NCBI GenBank assembly: GCA_013398055.1
Contig: VZRS01015048.1
Span: forward strand, 62,001-126,000
Origin: Ifrita kowaldi
Taxonomy: Eukaryota > Chordata > Aves > Passeriformes > Cinclosomatidae
Direction of reading: 5' to 3'
DNA: 64,000 nt
Part shown: positions 25,929-38,089 of the stretch, piece by piece
How positions within the stretch are numbered: the stretch's first letter is position 1
How the letters are laid out: each line of letters begins with the position of its first letter
Position numbers and translations under genes: made by a program
The notes under the pieces: generated by a model
Databases searched by the model: none
The model's input: the letters and a program-made list of their open reading frames with translations, nothing else
Told to the model about the DNA's origin: nothing

Positions 25929-28172
25929 GATTTGAGAGGGTGACTGTTGGTACTTCCAAGTGGGTTGGGTCAAGGTGTTGGCTCCCCTGCTGTTGCTGGC
26001 CCAATATTTGGGGATTGGCTCTTCAGGCTCAGCTGGAATCTCTCAGCCTTTTGCATTCTTGAGACCCCAGCTCCTGCAGGTGATTCATGAGCTTGTTGCT
26101 GCATCTCACTAATGCTCAAATTAGTCTGCTCCAGTAGTTGGGAGCAGGGGGTTGTTTGGGGTCACTCCTGTAATTGACTGGCTCACTTAGGAAACATTTC
26201 TCCAGAAGTGATTTTAATACAGAAAGCTGGATAATTCTGTGCTTCAGGCTTTCAGTTTACTGGTGACTTTTCAATGTATTTTTCGAAGAGAATATGAAGG
26301 ACTGTGGCAGCATTGGTGGGGTGCACACAGAGCATCCCATCATGGCAGCAGGGAATGGGAAGCCCTGAGTCAGCCCCTGGATCCCATCAGGACCCAGCCA
26401 CAGGGAAGCTGGGATATTGAGAAAGGAATCTGGATATTGTGCCAGTGCTGTTTTAGTGCAGTGTTTTCCATATTTAATGTGGCTAAATGAGGCTGACTCT
26501 TTAGGAGTGTCTCTGCAGGAAAGATGCTTCCTGTGTGCCTAGAAATTGCCTCGCTCTGCTTGGGTAAGGTCTGAACAGGTAGTTCTGAAAAAACACCTAT
26601 TTTTTTGAGGCAGCAGGTGCTTTCTACAAGGTATGAAGATTTCATTTGGAAATGTGGCACATCTTAGACATTGCCAAGGAGCTCTGTAATATTCAAGGCT
26701 GTCTCTCCAGTCCGAGCCTTGACTGGTTCAGTTATGTCTAGAAATTCCCATTCAGTGGGTGTTTCATATAAAGTGAATTTGCATCTCATTTCCAATTCTT
26801 TTCCTGGTGCTACTGTCTGTCATATTCCCCTGAGACATTCACCTGACCTCTAAATTGATCCAGAGCCTTTTTTCAGAGGTGAGACCTTGCTGTATTTCAC
26901 TAGGCATCAAGCAGGGCAGCACTCTTCCAGAATTTATTGCAGCTAAGACGTGATTTGATCAAAGGTTTTACTCCATGATGTGAAAATCCTGCTTTTGCGC
27001 TCCTGTCCCAGGAGCACAGTTTGGGCTTTGCTTTCTCCCTGCACTTGGGGTTTCAAACCAGCAGTGGAGGTAAAATCTGTGCAGGTGGCAAAACCCACCA
27101 ATGCAGCAGAGAGAGCAACAGGTAATGAGAGGGGGAAAAAACATTTGCTTTGTCAAGTCTTGAAAAATCTTGAGTGTCAGAAGATGTGGCTGAAGTCTTG
27201 AAAAGTCCTGAAGAGCAGGCAGTGAAGTCCAGCCCTGCAGAGCACCTCAGTGCAGCCCTTCATGACCATCTCCTCACTGTCATCTTCCTCCTCCTCCTCT
27301 GCCCAAGGCAGCTGGCGCGAAGAAAGTTGAAGGGGCAGCATTTTTCCACAGATGCTGCTACTTTGACTGCTTAATTTAGCAGCCACTTTGGCAATTCCTC
27401 AGTGCCCAAAGCTGTTGAAAGGATCTTCGGCGTGGGGAGGGGAAAAAATAAACAAGTCAAAGGCTTCATTAGGGAACGAGTTCCTCAGCTGTGGCTGGGG
27501 GTGAGAGATGGAGCCCTTTGCTTTGCTGGGGCTGTGTCACAACTTTTCCTGTCTTGTATCCTTTGCACTGGCCTCACCTTGGAGCTGCTGCTGGTGACCC
27601 TGGTGTAGCTGCCACACAAGCATAAATTGGATGAGAGCTAATTAACTGTCAAAACCCAGGGCAAAAGACAATAAACCCCTGCTTCACCTCCTGGTGGGTT
27701 TCAGTCTTTTCTCTTTGATGTGACAGCTTGTCCTCCATTCCTTTTGCAAACAGCTCACCATTGCAGGGGAAATGCAATACAGCAAGGCAATCACTTATCA
27801 CCGGTGACAGCAAATAAACATGAAAAATGGGCTTTGAAATACTAAAGGACAATGATCAGAAAGGTTTCTTCTTTCATCCTAAATCATGATGTTTAGCACT
27901 CAGCTGTAGTATTATAAGTTATTTATAAATGTCTTGACTTGTTAGGAAATATATGTTTATATATAAAGATAAATAATGTTTTTAATCAGATGATAGATGT
28001 GCATGTTGTGCACGGGGAGGGGGGAATGTGGAGAAACCAAGGCAGGCTCGGTGTAATATCCTCATCCTAATGGGGAGGCATCTAACCAAGCAAAATACTA
28101 CAAAGTGACATTTTCTCCTGGGCATGAGTAACACAGACGTGTTTGTATTGAAGGAAAGCTCATTAAAATTTC

Positions 28173-28211
28173 TGATGGAACAATTTTCTGTCAGAAAATG
28201 AAATTCCATCA
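28173..28211. repeat. Nested inverted repeat (hairpin potential)
   Basis: An outer pair, TGATGGAA at 28173-28180 and TTCCATCA at 28204-28211, encloses an inner pair, ATTTTCTG at 28183-28190 and CAGAAAAT at 28192-28199, with one base between the inner arms. Both 8-bp arms are exact complements, interrupted only by a CA on one side and GAAA on the other. It could fold as a bulged hairpin. It could be the relic of an old palindromic DNA transposon, or chance in AT-rich DNA. I cannot assign it to a known microRNA or repeat family. Confidence 0.8.
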
Positions 28212-31200
28212 AAATCAGAATGTCTCACTGAGAGGTGTCAATCGCGCAGATATTTGCAGCCGAGGAATGTTTTTGTTTTGCTTTGGAAAGGTAAAACCCT
28301 TGTTTCTGTGTTTGTTTGGATTCTTCACACAAAATGTTGATATACTTTAGGAGGATTTAATTTGTTACATTGCTTTGATGTTCTCAAAACAAAATTTTAA
28401 AATGTATCAATATGGATGCGTTCAAAACTGGATTTTTTTTGGATTGTCACTTCATGAGAAATTTTAATTTTTTTTTGGTTCTGATTCAATGGAAAAACAT
28501 GCCAGAATGTCAGTTTCTCATATGACACAAGTTCTGGTTTTCACTCAATTCCAATTATAGCATTTGAATTTTGAAATTCAAAGAAGCAGAGAAAAACAGG
28601 AGGCAGGAACAAGATGTGTCAAAATCACCTTTTGTTCCCACCCCCCCTCAGACACATGAATCAGCTTTGGCAAACTCAGCGTTTTCCAATGTTGTTATTG
28701 GGATTGGATTATTGGTGTATTATTATTTCTATGCTATTGTAGGCACATTCCTAGCTGGGCCTTGTGGGGATGAACTTTTTTCTGGGAAAGCTCAGTCCCT
28801 ACACCTGAGCGTGGGATGCAACCTCCTCTTCCCACTGAAGGGGAGGTTTTGCATGGTTTTTTGCATGTTTATTTGTGGATTCTCCTCTCTGCTGCTTGTG
28901 AGGGATTTGGGTCATTTTGCTGATTGAGTGTTTGGAAGGAATGGAAGCTGCTGCTCTCTGCAGGCTCTGGGGCATCCTGCTGGCTTGGGGGCCTGAGCTG
29001 TGGAGTTTCAGGGTCTTCTGTACAGTGAGAGCTGCTAACAACAGCTCTAGAGCTGTGGAGGTAGCAGGAGGCAGCTGTACCCAAAATGAACAATCCCACC
29101 CCTCAACAGCTGCTGTGCTAGCAGCTTTTATTTAGAAACAACTCCCAAGTTTTCCCCGGACTGTTTCACAGTGTGAACATGATTCTGCGTGATTTGTTTT
29201 CTTTGCAAAGGAGTTGCAACACACTTTGGAGCAGCCTGTGAACAGTTACAGGTGCATCCATTCGAGGGTTTGTTTATCTTGCTCTGAGGCGCAATACCTT
29301 TGGAAGGGTACTTACCTTTTGTAAGCACACGGGCAAAACAGGAATGCAGAAAGAGCCAGGCTGGAAAAAAAGATTGCAGTACTGCCTCAGCAGCCCCTTA
29401 CTGCTGCTCACATTTTTGGTTTATTTCAGGTGTTTCGAGGTTAAGGCATCCTAGCTCAGGAAGTCTTCCAAGGGGGAGAGTAAGCCATGCTGGAAATGAG
29501 ACTTTTGAAAAACAAGAAGAACACAGATTTACTTTATATAGGATGTTTTTTGTGTTTGAAAATAAATTCTGTGCAGCAAAGGCATTCTCTACTTAATTAC
29601 ATGATTTTGACAGCTTTTGTTCCAAGAAAATGTCACCATTTGTCACAAGCCAGCCTGAATAGGACCTTGTTTTATACATTCCTTTTCCACACTACTTTAA
29701 ATCATACCATAGTAAATTTGGAGCAGCTCTATTGAGCTCACTGGAAAGTGACTTTGGTTTTATACAGGTGGAATTAAAAAGAGTTTTGGCCTGTTGCACT
29801 TGGAGTTGTGGCTTATCTAAGACTCATTACAGACAGTCTTTGGCCATCTTGACATCATTCAACTCATTGCACTGTCCTTCCCCACTTCATAAAAGGCTCT
29901 GATTTGCTTTTGGTCCCAGGGTTTGTTTTGCTTTTGAGGGAAGGAAGACTGTGGTGAAAGAAGAAGGGGGAAACTGTGACCTTCACATGTGATTTTGTTT
30001 GGCTTCTCTGTGGTTTTCAGATGGATGGGGAAAATGAACTTGGATTGCAAATGACGTGATAAACTGCCTTGCTGGGAGCCCTTTCTGAAATGAGCCCTCC
30101 AACCTGGAATAGCTTCTTGTGGGAGTTGGGGAAACCATTCTGCACAGCAAAAAGTTCTGCAAATTTTGTGCTGTCCTGTGAGGAGCAGGCTGTCGTGGTG
30201 CTGTGAGAAGCTTGGGCAGTGATGGACAGAGGTGTGAGGGTCGATGGCGTGTGCAGCTGCCTGATAAGCCTTGCAGGCTGAAGTCCTGCTTCAGGGGACT
30301 GCAGTTGTTAGAAATCAGCCTTGTCCACATTTTACTGGCTCTGTTGGCTCCTTCAGGGTGACTTTTGGTAGCACACAGCTATTAAATGCAGAGTGGCTCT
30401 GACTCCCAAAGAGAAGAGAGTGAGGAGAAGGCACGGTAACAGTCTGTGAGGGCAAAGACGTGCCTTGGTGAAAGATTCCTTTAGCTGAATTGGAGTTGTG
30501 TTAAGTTCTTCCCTGAGGGCAAATACTTGATTTTATTTATGACTCCCGAGTTAGAAGAAAGCTTTCATTTTAGAAAGGTTTCAGAATTATTTCCCTTCTC
30601 TCTCCCACTTGTTACATTTAACTAGCTGTGGCACTGACTATCGTTTCACATGATAAAAACACTCTGCTACAGAGATCAGGAAAGAAATGAACCTGGTAAT
30701 AAACTAAACTTATCTTCCTATTTCTTGGTTTCCAAATCAGGTTGCTGTGCAAATGCTTATACCCTGGGCCTTTTAAAATTCCCATCACTCCAGCATTTCC
30801 CTCCACTCAGACTCTATGTTAAGACTCGAGCCTTTTAAAACACATTTGTTTTCCGAAGATAACCACAGACATTTTTGTGCCCAAAACCTTCATGCTCCAA
30901 CACTGCTTACAACTTCAATAATGGGATAACCCATCAAAGTGGGGTGACCCATTTAACCTTTTCTAGTCCTGCTGAAATGCAGGAAATTTAAATCTGCCCC
31001 TTCCTTCCCCTGGCAGCTCCCATTTCCCCACTGACCCTGCTGTTGTTTCCTACTGAGCACAAATAAGCGGGATATCCATGTCCTTGGTTGGTATCTATCC
31101 CCACATTGTGCAGTGAGAGCCATGTCTGTACTTAGAAATGTGAGGAGAAAGCTCAAAAGGGGCATAACATAGATTAGGGCAGCTAGAGAAATCTTGTTTT

Positions 31201-31985
31201 ACATTCTTCCCTCCCCCTTCACCAGCATCAGAAATCTGAGAAGCCCAAGGGAGCGAGCAGCCAGGCAGGTTTTGCATCCTCAGGACACTGATTTGTGCTC
31301 AGCTTTGCCAGATTCCTGCAAATGGCTGCACCAGCCTCAGCCTGCTTTGTCCATCAGTCATGGGCACGGCCAGAATCCAGGAGTGCTGGCTCCTTGTGTT
31401 TGATAAAGTTCAGCCTGCTGGGCCTCCCTTGGGACCCCTCCCATTTCCAGAGCTGATGGAATCACCGCAGGGCTGGGCTGGAGGGGGCTGATGGTCCAGC
31501 ACGTGGTGTGCAGAGGTCACCGAGCTGATGGATACAGCGGGGACCAGAGGTTTGGGGTCTGCTCTGCACACTGACACACCTGTAACAGAGCAACAGACCC
31601 CTCTGATGATCCCGTGGCTTCCCCAGTGACCTCTGTCAAAGACTCCTCTCATGCCTTGGGAAATGGTTCTTTCTGTCTCCATTCAAGCTCATCTCTGAAC
31701 CAGCCTTTGTGGCTCTCTAAGGTTTAGCTTTCTGCACCATTCATTTGTGGTCTGTTCCCACTTAAATTGCCAGTCTTGATGCCATATGGCTCACTTAATG
31801 GATAAATAAGCCAGTGTATGTGGTGTAAATATTTTCTTGCAAGTTAGATTGCAAATAAGGAAGTTATTTCATGAGAATAAATTGAGTTTTCCAAGTGAGA
31901 TTAACAACAAAAACAAAAAAGTCTATTTCAATACTGCTCTGGAGGACTTCATCCTGAAGGTTTTGAATGCCTGATACATCCCTCC

Positions 31986-32003
31986 TTTTTTTTTTTTTTT
32001 TTT
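31986..32003. repeat. Poly-T tract (T18)
   Basis: The longest homopolymer run in the window, preceded by a CATCCCTCC pyrimidine stretch. A second similar tract follows 120 bp downstream. Assembly length here is likely unreliable. Confidence 0.92.
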
Positions 32004-32105
32004 AAAGTAGTCTGACTAGATTTTTAATTGCTCTTTAACCTGCCCTTTGATAAAACTCACTAAGATCTATTGGCATGTTATAAATAGCAACAAAAGACCC
32101 ATCTC

Positions 32106-32121
32106 TTTTTTTTTTTTTTTT
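32106..32121. repeat. Poly-T tract (T16), part of a splice-acceptor-like pyrimidine tract
   Basis: Sixteen T residues preceded by CCCATCTC and followed by CTTTTCAAG, forming a very long uninterrupted pyrimidine tract ending in CAAG. This is the composition of a strong 3' splice site, although the same pattern also arises by chance or from a reverse-oriented retroposon tail. Confidence 0.9.
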
Positions 32122-35100
32122 CTTTTCAAGCAGTGCATATAGTATAAGAAATGTCAGGTGAAAGATTATAAGATATAAATGGTGTAATGGAAAATATTAG
32201 GCAACTCTCGGGGCATTTACTGCCGTTCAACCCAATACCCTGAGTTCAAAGCTTAGCAAAGCTGCAAAGGCTAAACCAACAACAACCCCTCTCTGCCATG
32301 AATGTGCTCTGGGAGCAGCTCGCAGCTTATTAAATTATTGCAGATTCTATAAAAGGCTGTATCTCAAAGCTCATCTCTCAGATGTGCTCTCCTGTTGTGT
32401 ACATGGAGCTGCATATGGGAGGGAGAGGAGAGTCCTGATATTTACTGCCCTTAGAACACTTTGAGGACAGCACAGCCCCATCCATTTCTTGAACTCTACC
32501 TTTTTTCACAGACTGCTTTAACGTGATCCTGTAAACAGAGGTGAGAACGGAGGTGTTTAGAACAGAGATGCCGAGGAGTCAGTGGGGAATGAAAAATCTA
32601 AGGAGGGGGTGGATGGGTTACAAACTCATCCTGTTGGCAGAAATCTGGAGTGAGACTGCTTGCTCAGGATGCAAGTCAGATATAGGAACGTATTTGAATG
32701 TTGTTTTAAAAACAAGGGTTTAATGCTATGCCATCTTCCAGAGCTCAGTGTCTTTTGGGGTTTTTTTGGTTTGTTTTGTTTAAGCAAATAATTCCAGCTA
32801 TTCATGGCTGATCAGGACTCCAACTTGATCTCAGTACCACTGGGTGGGCAGAGACGGTGAGTGGTGGGGACTGTGGCAGTGCCTCCAAGCAGACTGAGAT
32901 CCCAGGGCTTCCCCCTGCAACACAGCACTGCCTTTCAGAGGGGGAAGATGTGGGAAGTGATATCCAGACCAGCCGAAGAGGAGATCAAAGTTGAAACATG
33001 ATGTAGCCTTAGGTGACTTAGGTTATCATCTCACTGCGTGTAGGTTGTGCTTGGAAAAGTTCTAGCCCTTATCTAATGGAATAAATTGTTCCTGGCACTA
33101 AGTGTTAATGGCCTTAGGAGTGAGAGGACTACTGAAGCCCAGAGATCTGAGGAGCATCTGTTGAGAGTCCGATTCTTGTGCATTTTGGAATTTAGGCTTC
33201 TAGTTCAACCATTGTCCTCTGAAGATAAACCATCAGGCTGAGTCAGGGAATATTTCAAGGGAGAAGTGGCTGAAACAGAAGAGCTGCAAGTGATTTTATC
33301 TAGTCTGCCTTTGAGAAGCCAGATTATGGCTGCCAGGCCTGCTACAAAAACCCAGCTGGAGTTTGCTCTTGGAAGAAGCAGTGAGTCTGAGGGAGATGTA
33401 GCCATGTGCTGCTGTGGTGGACTATTGAGGCATAGGTCTGTTTTGTTTGAACAGGATATGCAGCTGTTTCAGGCTTCTTGGGATTTAGCCACGCAGGATT
33501 TTGCCATGGAGTGTGAGCAGAGCATGCTGTGAAATGGGGATTTTGGCAGGTGGCCGGGGCTGTGTTTGCAGCTGAGTTTCTGACCTGGTACTGCCTTTGC
33601 CCTGTCTGGTGTGGGGCAGGCTGAAATTAGTGTGGGTTATATCATCTTTTGTTCCTTCTCCTGGGCACACACAGGCTCCAAGCACTGCTGATACAAGGGT
33701 TTTGAAAGCAAATGCCCCAGAGGCTGTGGTGGCTGGCAGGGAGCCGGCTGCCCTGTGGGCTGGGGAGTTGGAACTGCCCAGCACAGCTCTGTGCCTGCAC
33801 CAGCTGGGAATGTGCACTCCTGACACTGAGTTCCTGGCCTTGGTTCAGTCACAGAATCAGAGTGTGGTGATGGGGAGGAAGAGCCCACTTCTCATCACGC
33901 TGTTGGTCACCAGGGAGAGTGGTGCTCCCAGGAGGATCCCTGTCACCTGGCAGCAAGGAGAGCCGGGATGTGTCCTGACAGAGACCCTGACATTGTGTTT
34001 CTCCAGACTGGCTGCCTCTTCTCTTCCTGTAGCCTGGAGTGTCACTGGAGCTCCCACTGTGGTGTTTGCAACTCAAAGGGTCTCAAGGTTGGATAAAAAG
34101 TGTAAAGAAATGAACACTTTTGTGCCCTGTGTCACATGTGCTCAGAATGATCTGCTGGCAGAAATTTAATTTGGTTTCCAGTAATTTGAGGTTATGGATA
34201 GGATTACATCTCCCAGTCAGAGAGACACATTAATCAAGAAATAGGCTTCTTAATCCTCCTTTCAATTTTAATGAAACACTGCAAAAGTGCCTTTCACCAG
34301 GGGATGTCAAGTATCAGTTGTGCTTTGATTAACATGCTTTTGTGACAGGTTTACTGTTGTACCATGTACCAAGTTATTCAGCAACCTAATTTAAGCTGTC
34401 TGTCAAGAGAAAACAAGCACAAAGAGAGCATTATTTTCTCATTGGACTTGCAATAACAGACTTCTGTATCTACAAACTTTTTTTTTTGCAATGCTGGTTA
34501 CTCCACACCCGTTGTGACATTTTTAACCTTCAGAATAAATGGGTAAAGGCTGGACGTGACACACATCACACTGTCCCCTGAATGGCAATTAGGAAGGAGA
34601 TAAGAAATCGGAAATGTTTTTGCAGCTGATGTAAGTTAAGCACTTGCCTTTCTCACAGCAAAGCGGAATTTGGATCAACTCTTCTGGAGTATAATGGGTG
34701 TAAATCTGGAGCAACTGAGAGGAGAGCTGGGCCCTGAATCTCTAATCCTCTCTTCTTTTTCCCCGTCCCCGTTCTGAAGTCAAAACACATTTTCAATGGA
34801 GGCTTTGTGGTTTGAGTTGCATTTGGCTTCTTATCTGCTCAATTTTTTCTAATGTGGCTTGATTATCTTAGATATGAACTTCCTTGTGGCTGGAAGCCAA
34901 AACCAGACAGACTATCCTCTCTCTCCCAGTTGCAGAAACCTGACATGGAGATGCCAAGCCTTTTCACAGGAGTTGGTTTATTTTTAGAGAGGGATGTTTT
35001 TATTCTTGCCTCTTTAAAAATTGACCTCGTGAAGCAGAATGGCTCCAGATCATCTCAAAGTAGAATGTACCTGGAGACTGGAGTCTTCTATGCAAATGCA

Positions 35101-36464
35101 GCCTCTTTCAGCTAATACAGCACACAAGCCCACAAGCTGCACTCACCAAGCTGACACCCACCAAGTTTTAACAGCTCAGTTAACAGAGAGAAGTTTTCCG
35201 TGTGAGTGGGTGCAGTTGCACTCTTAAGCCATGGAACACGGATTAAAGGCTTCACTGTCCCCTCTCGTGTGTCAGCTGCTCTGCAGACAGAAGAAATTAA
35301 TTACAAGATGGTCTTTCAATTTGAAAGGTTCTAAGTGAACTCTTAGTCTAATTCTGATGACTGATTGCTGCCAGGAGGCTGTGGCACCACATGCCTTGCT
35401 TGGCTTCCTGGAGGGAAGGGCTGGTGGAGTTGCAGCACATGGAAGCGAGGGAGTCAGTGGGCTGGGAGGCGTGGCAGAGGTGCCAGTCCTCTCGGAACAG
35501 GGCTGTTTGTCACTGCTGACCAGCCAGCAAGGGTTTTGCAGGAAGGAAGGCTGTGGAGTGTTCTTGCCTTGTCAGGCTCCTCATGGCACGGAGTCCTGAC
35601 CCAACCTCTAACTCCTTCTGCTACTCTGCCAGGGTGCTCTACACATGTGGTGACCTGGGAGGGTGCTCAGGAGCCATTTGTAATGTCTTTATGACCATAT
35701 TCACACCTTTAATTGTAAATGACAGGGCAATTAGTCTCAGCATAGCAGTTTAAACAATTATATTTGGCCTACTAAAGTGACAGAATATTCATTAATGCAA
35801 TAAGAAAAAAAAAAAGGTCTCCTCAGGATTTGCTCCTCTGAGGAGAGTAGCCTGGCTGTTTGTCTGCTTTAAGCCTCTTTAAAAAAATGCAAGTTTGTTT
35901 GCAATTCTTGCCAAAAATTCTCAGCTGTCAAACCTGTTTATTCCATGAAACACACTGAGGGCAAGTGTGTGTCTACTCTGCCTCTGACTTGATTCACAGG
36001 GAAGAAGTTTAAGAGAGATAAAAGTTCCTCAATCTCTATTTTCCACAAGGCCGAAGAGTCTTGGGGTCTCTTAGCTGAATCCCAAACTGTGGGATGGAAT
36101 CCACTGATAGAACCAGGGTACAGATATTTAGGGTCAGAAACTGTGACGGAGCTTGTGCCGGGTCTGAAAGCTTCTCAGTGTTTATGCTGCTTTGCACTTG
36201 AGCTCTCATCTAAAAACAGAGCTGTTTGTCTGGAGGAGACTGCGTTTCAGCAGAGCCAATCCCAGCTCTGAAGGCCTTGCTGCCTTCAACAAGACAGCCA
36301 AAACCTGAGGCAGCAGGGAATGTGAGGGCACTTGGACTGATGATGTGCTACATTTCTGATTCTCTCCATTAGATTTCACTGCTATTAGGCAAGTAAAGGC
36401 ACAAGTGGTTTGATTTTGGCCATGACACTGTTTTTCCCTGCGATGGAAGCTGCAAAATAGTGGA

Positions 36465-36491
36465 TCAGTCACTTCAGTCACTTCAGTCACT
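36465..36491. repeat. Minisatellite-like 9-bp unit, three exact copies
   Basis: The unit TCAGTCACT occurs three times in exact tandem (36465-36473, 36474-36482, 36483-36491). Nothing nearby suggests function. It is a candidate length-variable site. Confidence 0.95.
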
Positions 36492-38070
36492 TGCAAGAAT
36501 TCTGTTTAAAAACCTGAAAATTGTTACTTTAACACACTGGTTTGGTTACTTGTTCACTTTCTCTCTCTTTCCTGGCTAACATTACTGACAAGCAGTAATT
36601 TTCTGGGAGTGTTTCACCTGATATTACCATCACAAATCTGAGGGGTCTCCTTGGGCTGGGGGTTTGTTCAAGATATTGCTGTGGGATTTTGGGTGAAGGG
36701 CAGCCCTAAAGGCAGACTCATTTTCCCAACAACCTTTGTGCGGTATTGCTCTCAAACAACAGGCATGATGAAGCTGGGAATTCTTTAAACAAACTTTGTT
36801 TAATGTCTTAACCAATGAGCGTCCTGGTACCTTGGATGAGGTGGCACCAATTTGGGGTTTTTTGAATTGGTTTTTCTTTTTGATAAATCCATCTGAAATC
36901 TGACTGGCGAGGTTGTCATTGTTTCAAGAATAGCTTTACTCCTAAGTGAAAGCTGTCGTTGCAGATGTGTTTTAGTTCAGTGGAAACATCAGGACTGTGT
37001 TTGGGACTGCAGGATCATGACATCTTTTTAAGCACAGTGGGAGACAGATGGGTGAGCTGCCAGCTTGATGCAAGAACAATAAGAACAAATGAGCTTTTTA
37101 AAAATAGAACAATTGCATTTGGAAAGAGGATTGGAGGGGGGTGAAGCTGAGAGGGAAATAATTCTCTCATGATTCTATCCTGGTTTTTATATTAAACAAA
37201 ACATGTTGCAACATTGTCTTCATTAGCAATGAAGTGACAAACTGGAGCACTTCCAAACTGGCTGGCTCCAAACTGCTTTCATATTGACCTGAAATGTCAG
37301 CTGCTATTATGTTCTGCTGACCACTGATTGCTTCCAGAGTAGCATTTTCTCCTGTGAAATGAAAGAAGTTCCATCTCAGTGATCTCAGTGTCTCTTGGTG
37401 TTTGTGAAGTACGATAGTCATGGGAAATGATAGAGCCTTTATTTCAAACTTCTTCTCAGTTTGAATGAGATGAATTGTTAATATTGAAGTTATTTACACT
37501 GGGAGAGTGAGTTTTGTGCAAGAATGTTTTGCTCATCTAGAAGATCCTTCACTTCACCTTCTCGGAGTCAGAAAACCAAGGTGATAAGTGCCTGTAATTT
37601 GTTTCCCTCCCATCACACACAGGTACACAGGGTTGGGCTTGGACATAGCAATGCTGACATCCTGCTCTGGAGGTAAACTTTCAAATTTTCCTGTGGAACT
37701 ATGTAAAAAACCATAAATATGGAGAAATTGTACTTCTGGTAGCAGTAGTTGAAGGTCTGTGATCAGGTATCAAATGATATGATGGAAAGTGCGTTTTGTT
37801 TTACTTTTTTAATCCCATTTACAAGACAGGAGAATGTCAGGTAATTTTTATTTCACATAATGCTGGCTTAAAAATATATTGAAACATCATAAAGACCTCT
37901 TGGTCTTTAATTCTCAGGGGAATGAACTCTGTGATGTGCAAGGTCTTCTCAATATTTCTCTTTTGAAAACCTGTGTAATATCACTTATTCACATTCCTAC
38001 ACTCTATTTTTCTGTAGTTCTCACTTGAAAAAGTGACATCTTCCAAGCAAAAGTGCAGGAAACAGGTTTT

Positions 38071-38089
38071 GTTTGTTTGTTTGTTTTTT
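38071..38089. repeat. Short GTTT microsatellite
   Basis: About four GTTT units running into a T6 tract. Simple low-complexity sequence, with no associated element. Confidence 0.85.

Larger units (their letters stand above)
25929..32130. other. Unique non-coding DNA, no supported gene
   Basis: No gene is supported. A 39-nt nested inverted repeat lies at 28173-28211 (listed separately). The region around 28300-28570 is AT-rich with T8-T9 runs. Open frames such as plus 28571-28927 contain hydrophobic stretches but no recognisable family. The remainder looks like ordinary intronic or intergenic sequence. Confidence 0.55.

Noticed and set aside
28571..28927. 118-codon open frame with hydrophobic stretches
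   Set aside because: No domain similarity. The sequence is AT/T-rich non-coding in appearance and the length is within chance expectation for this window.
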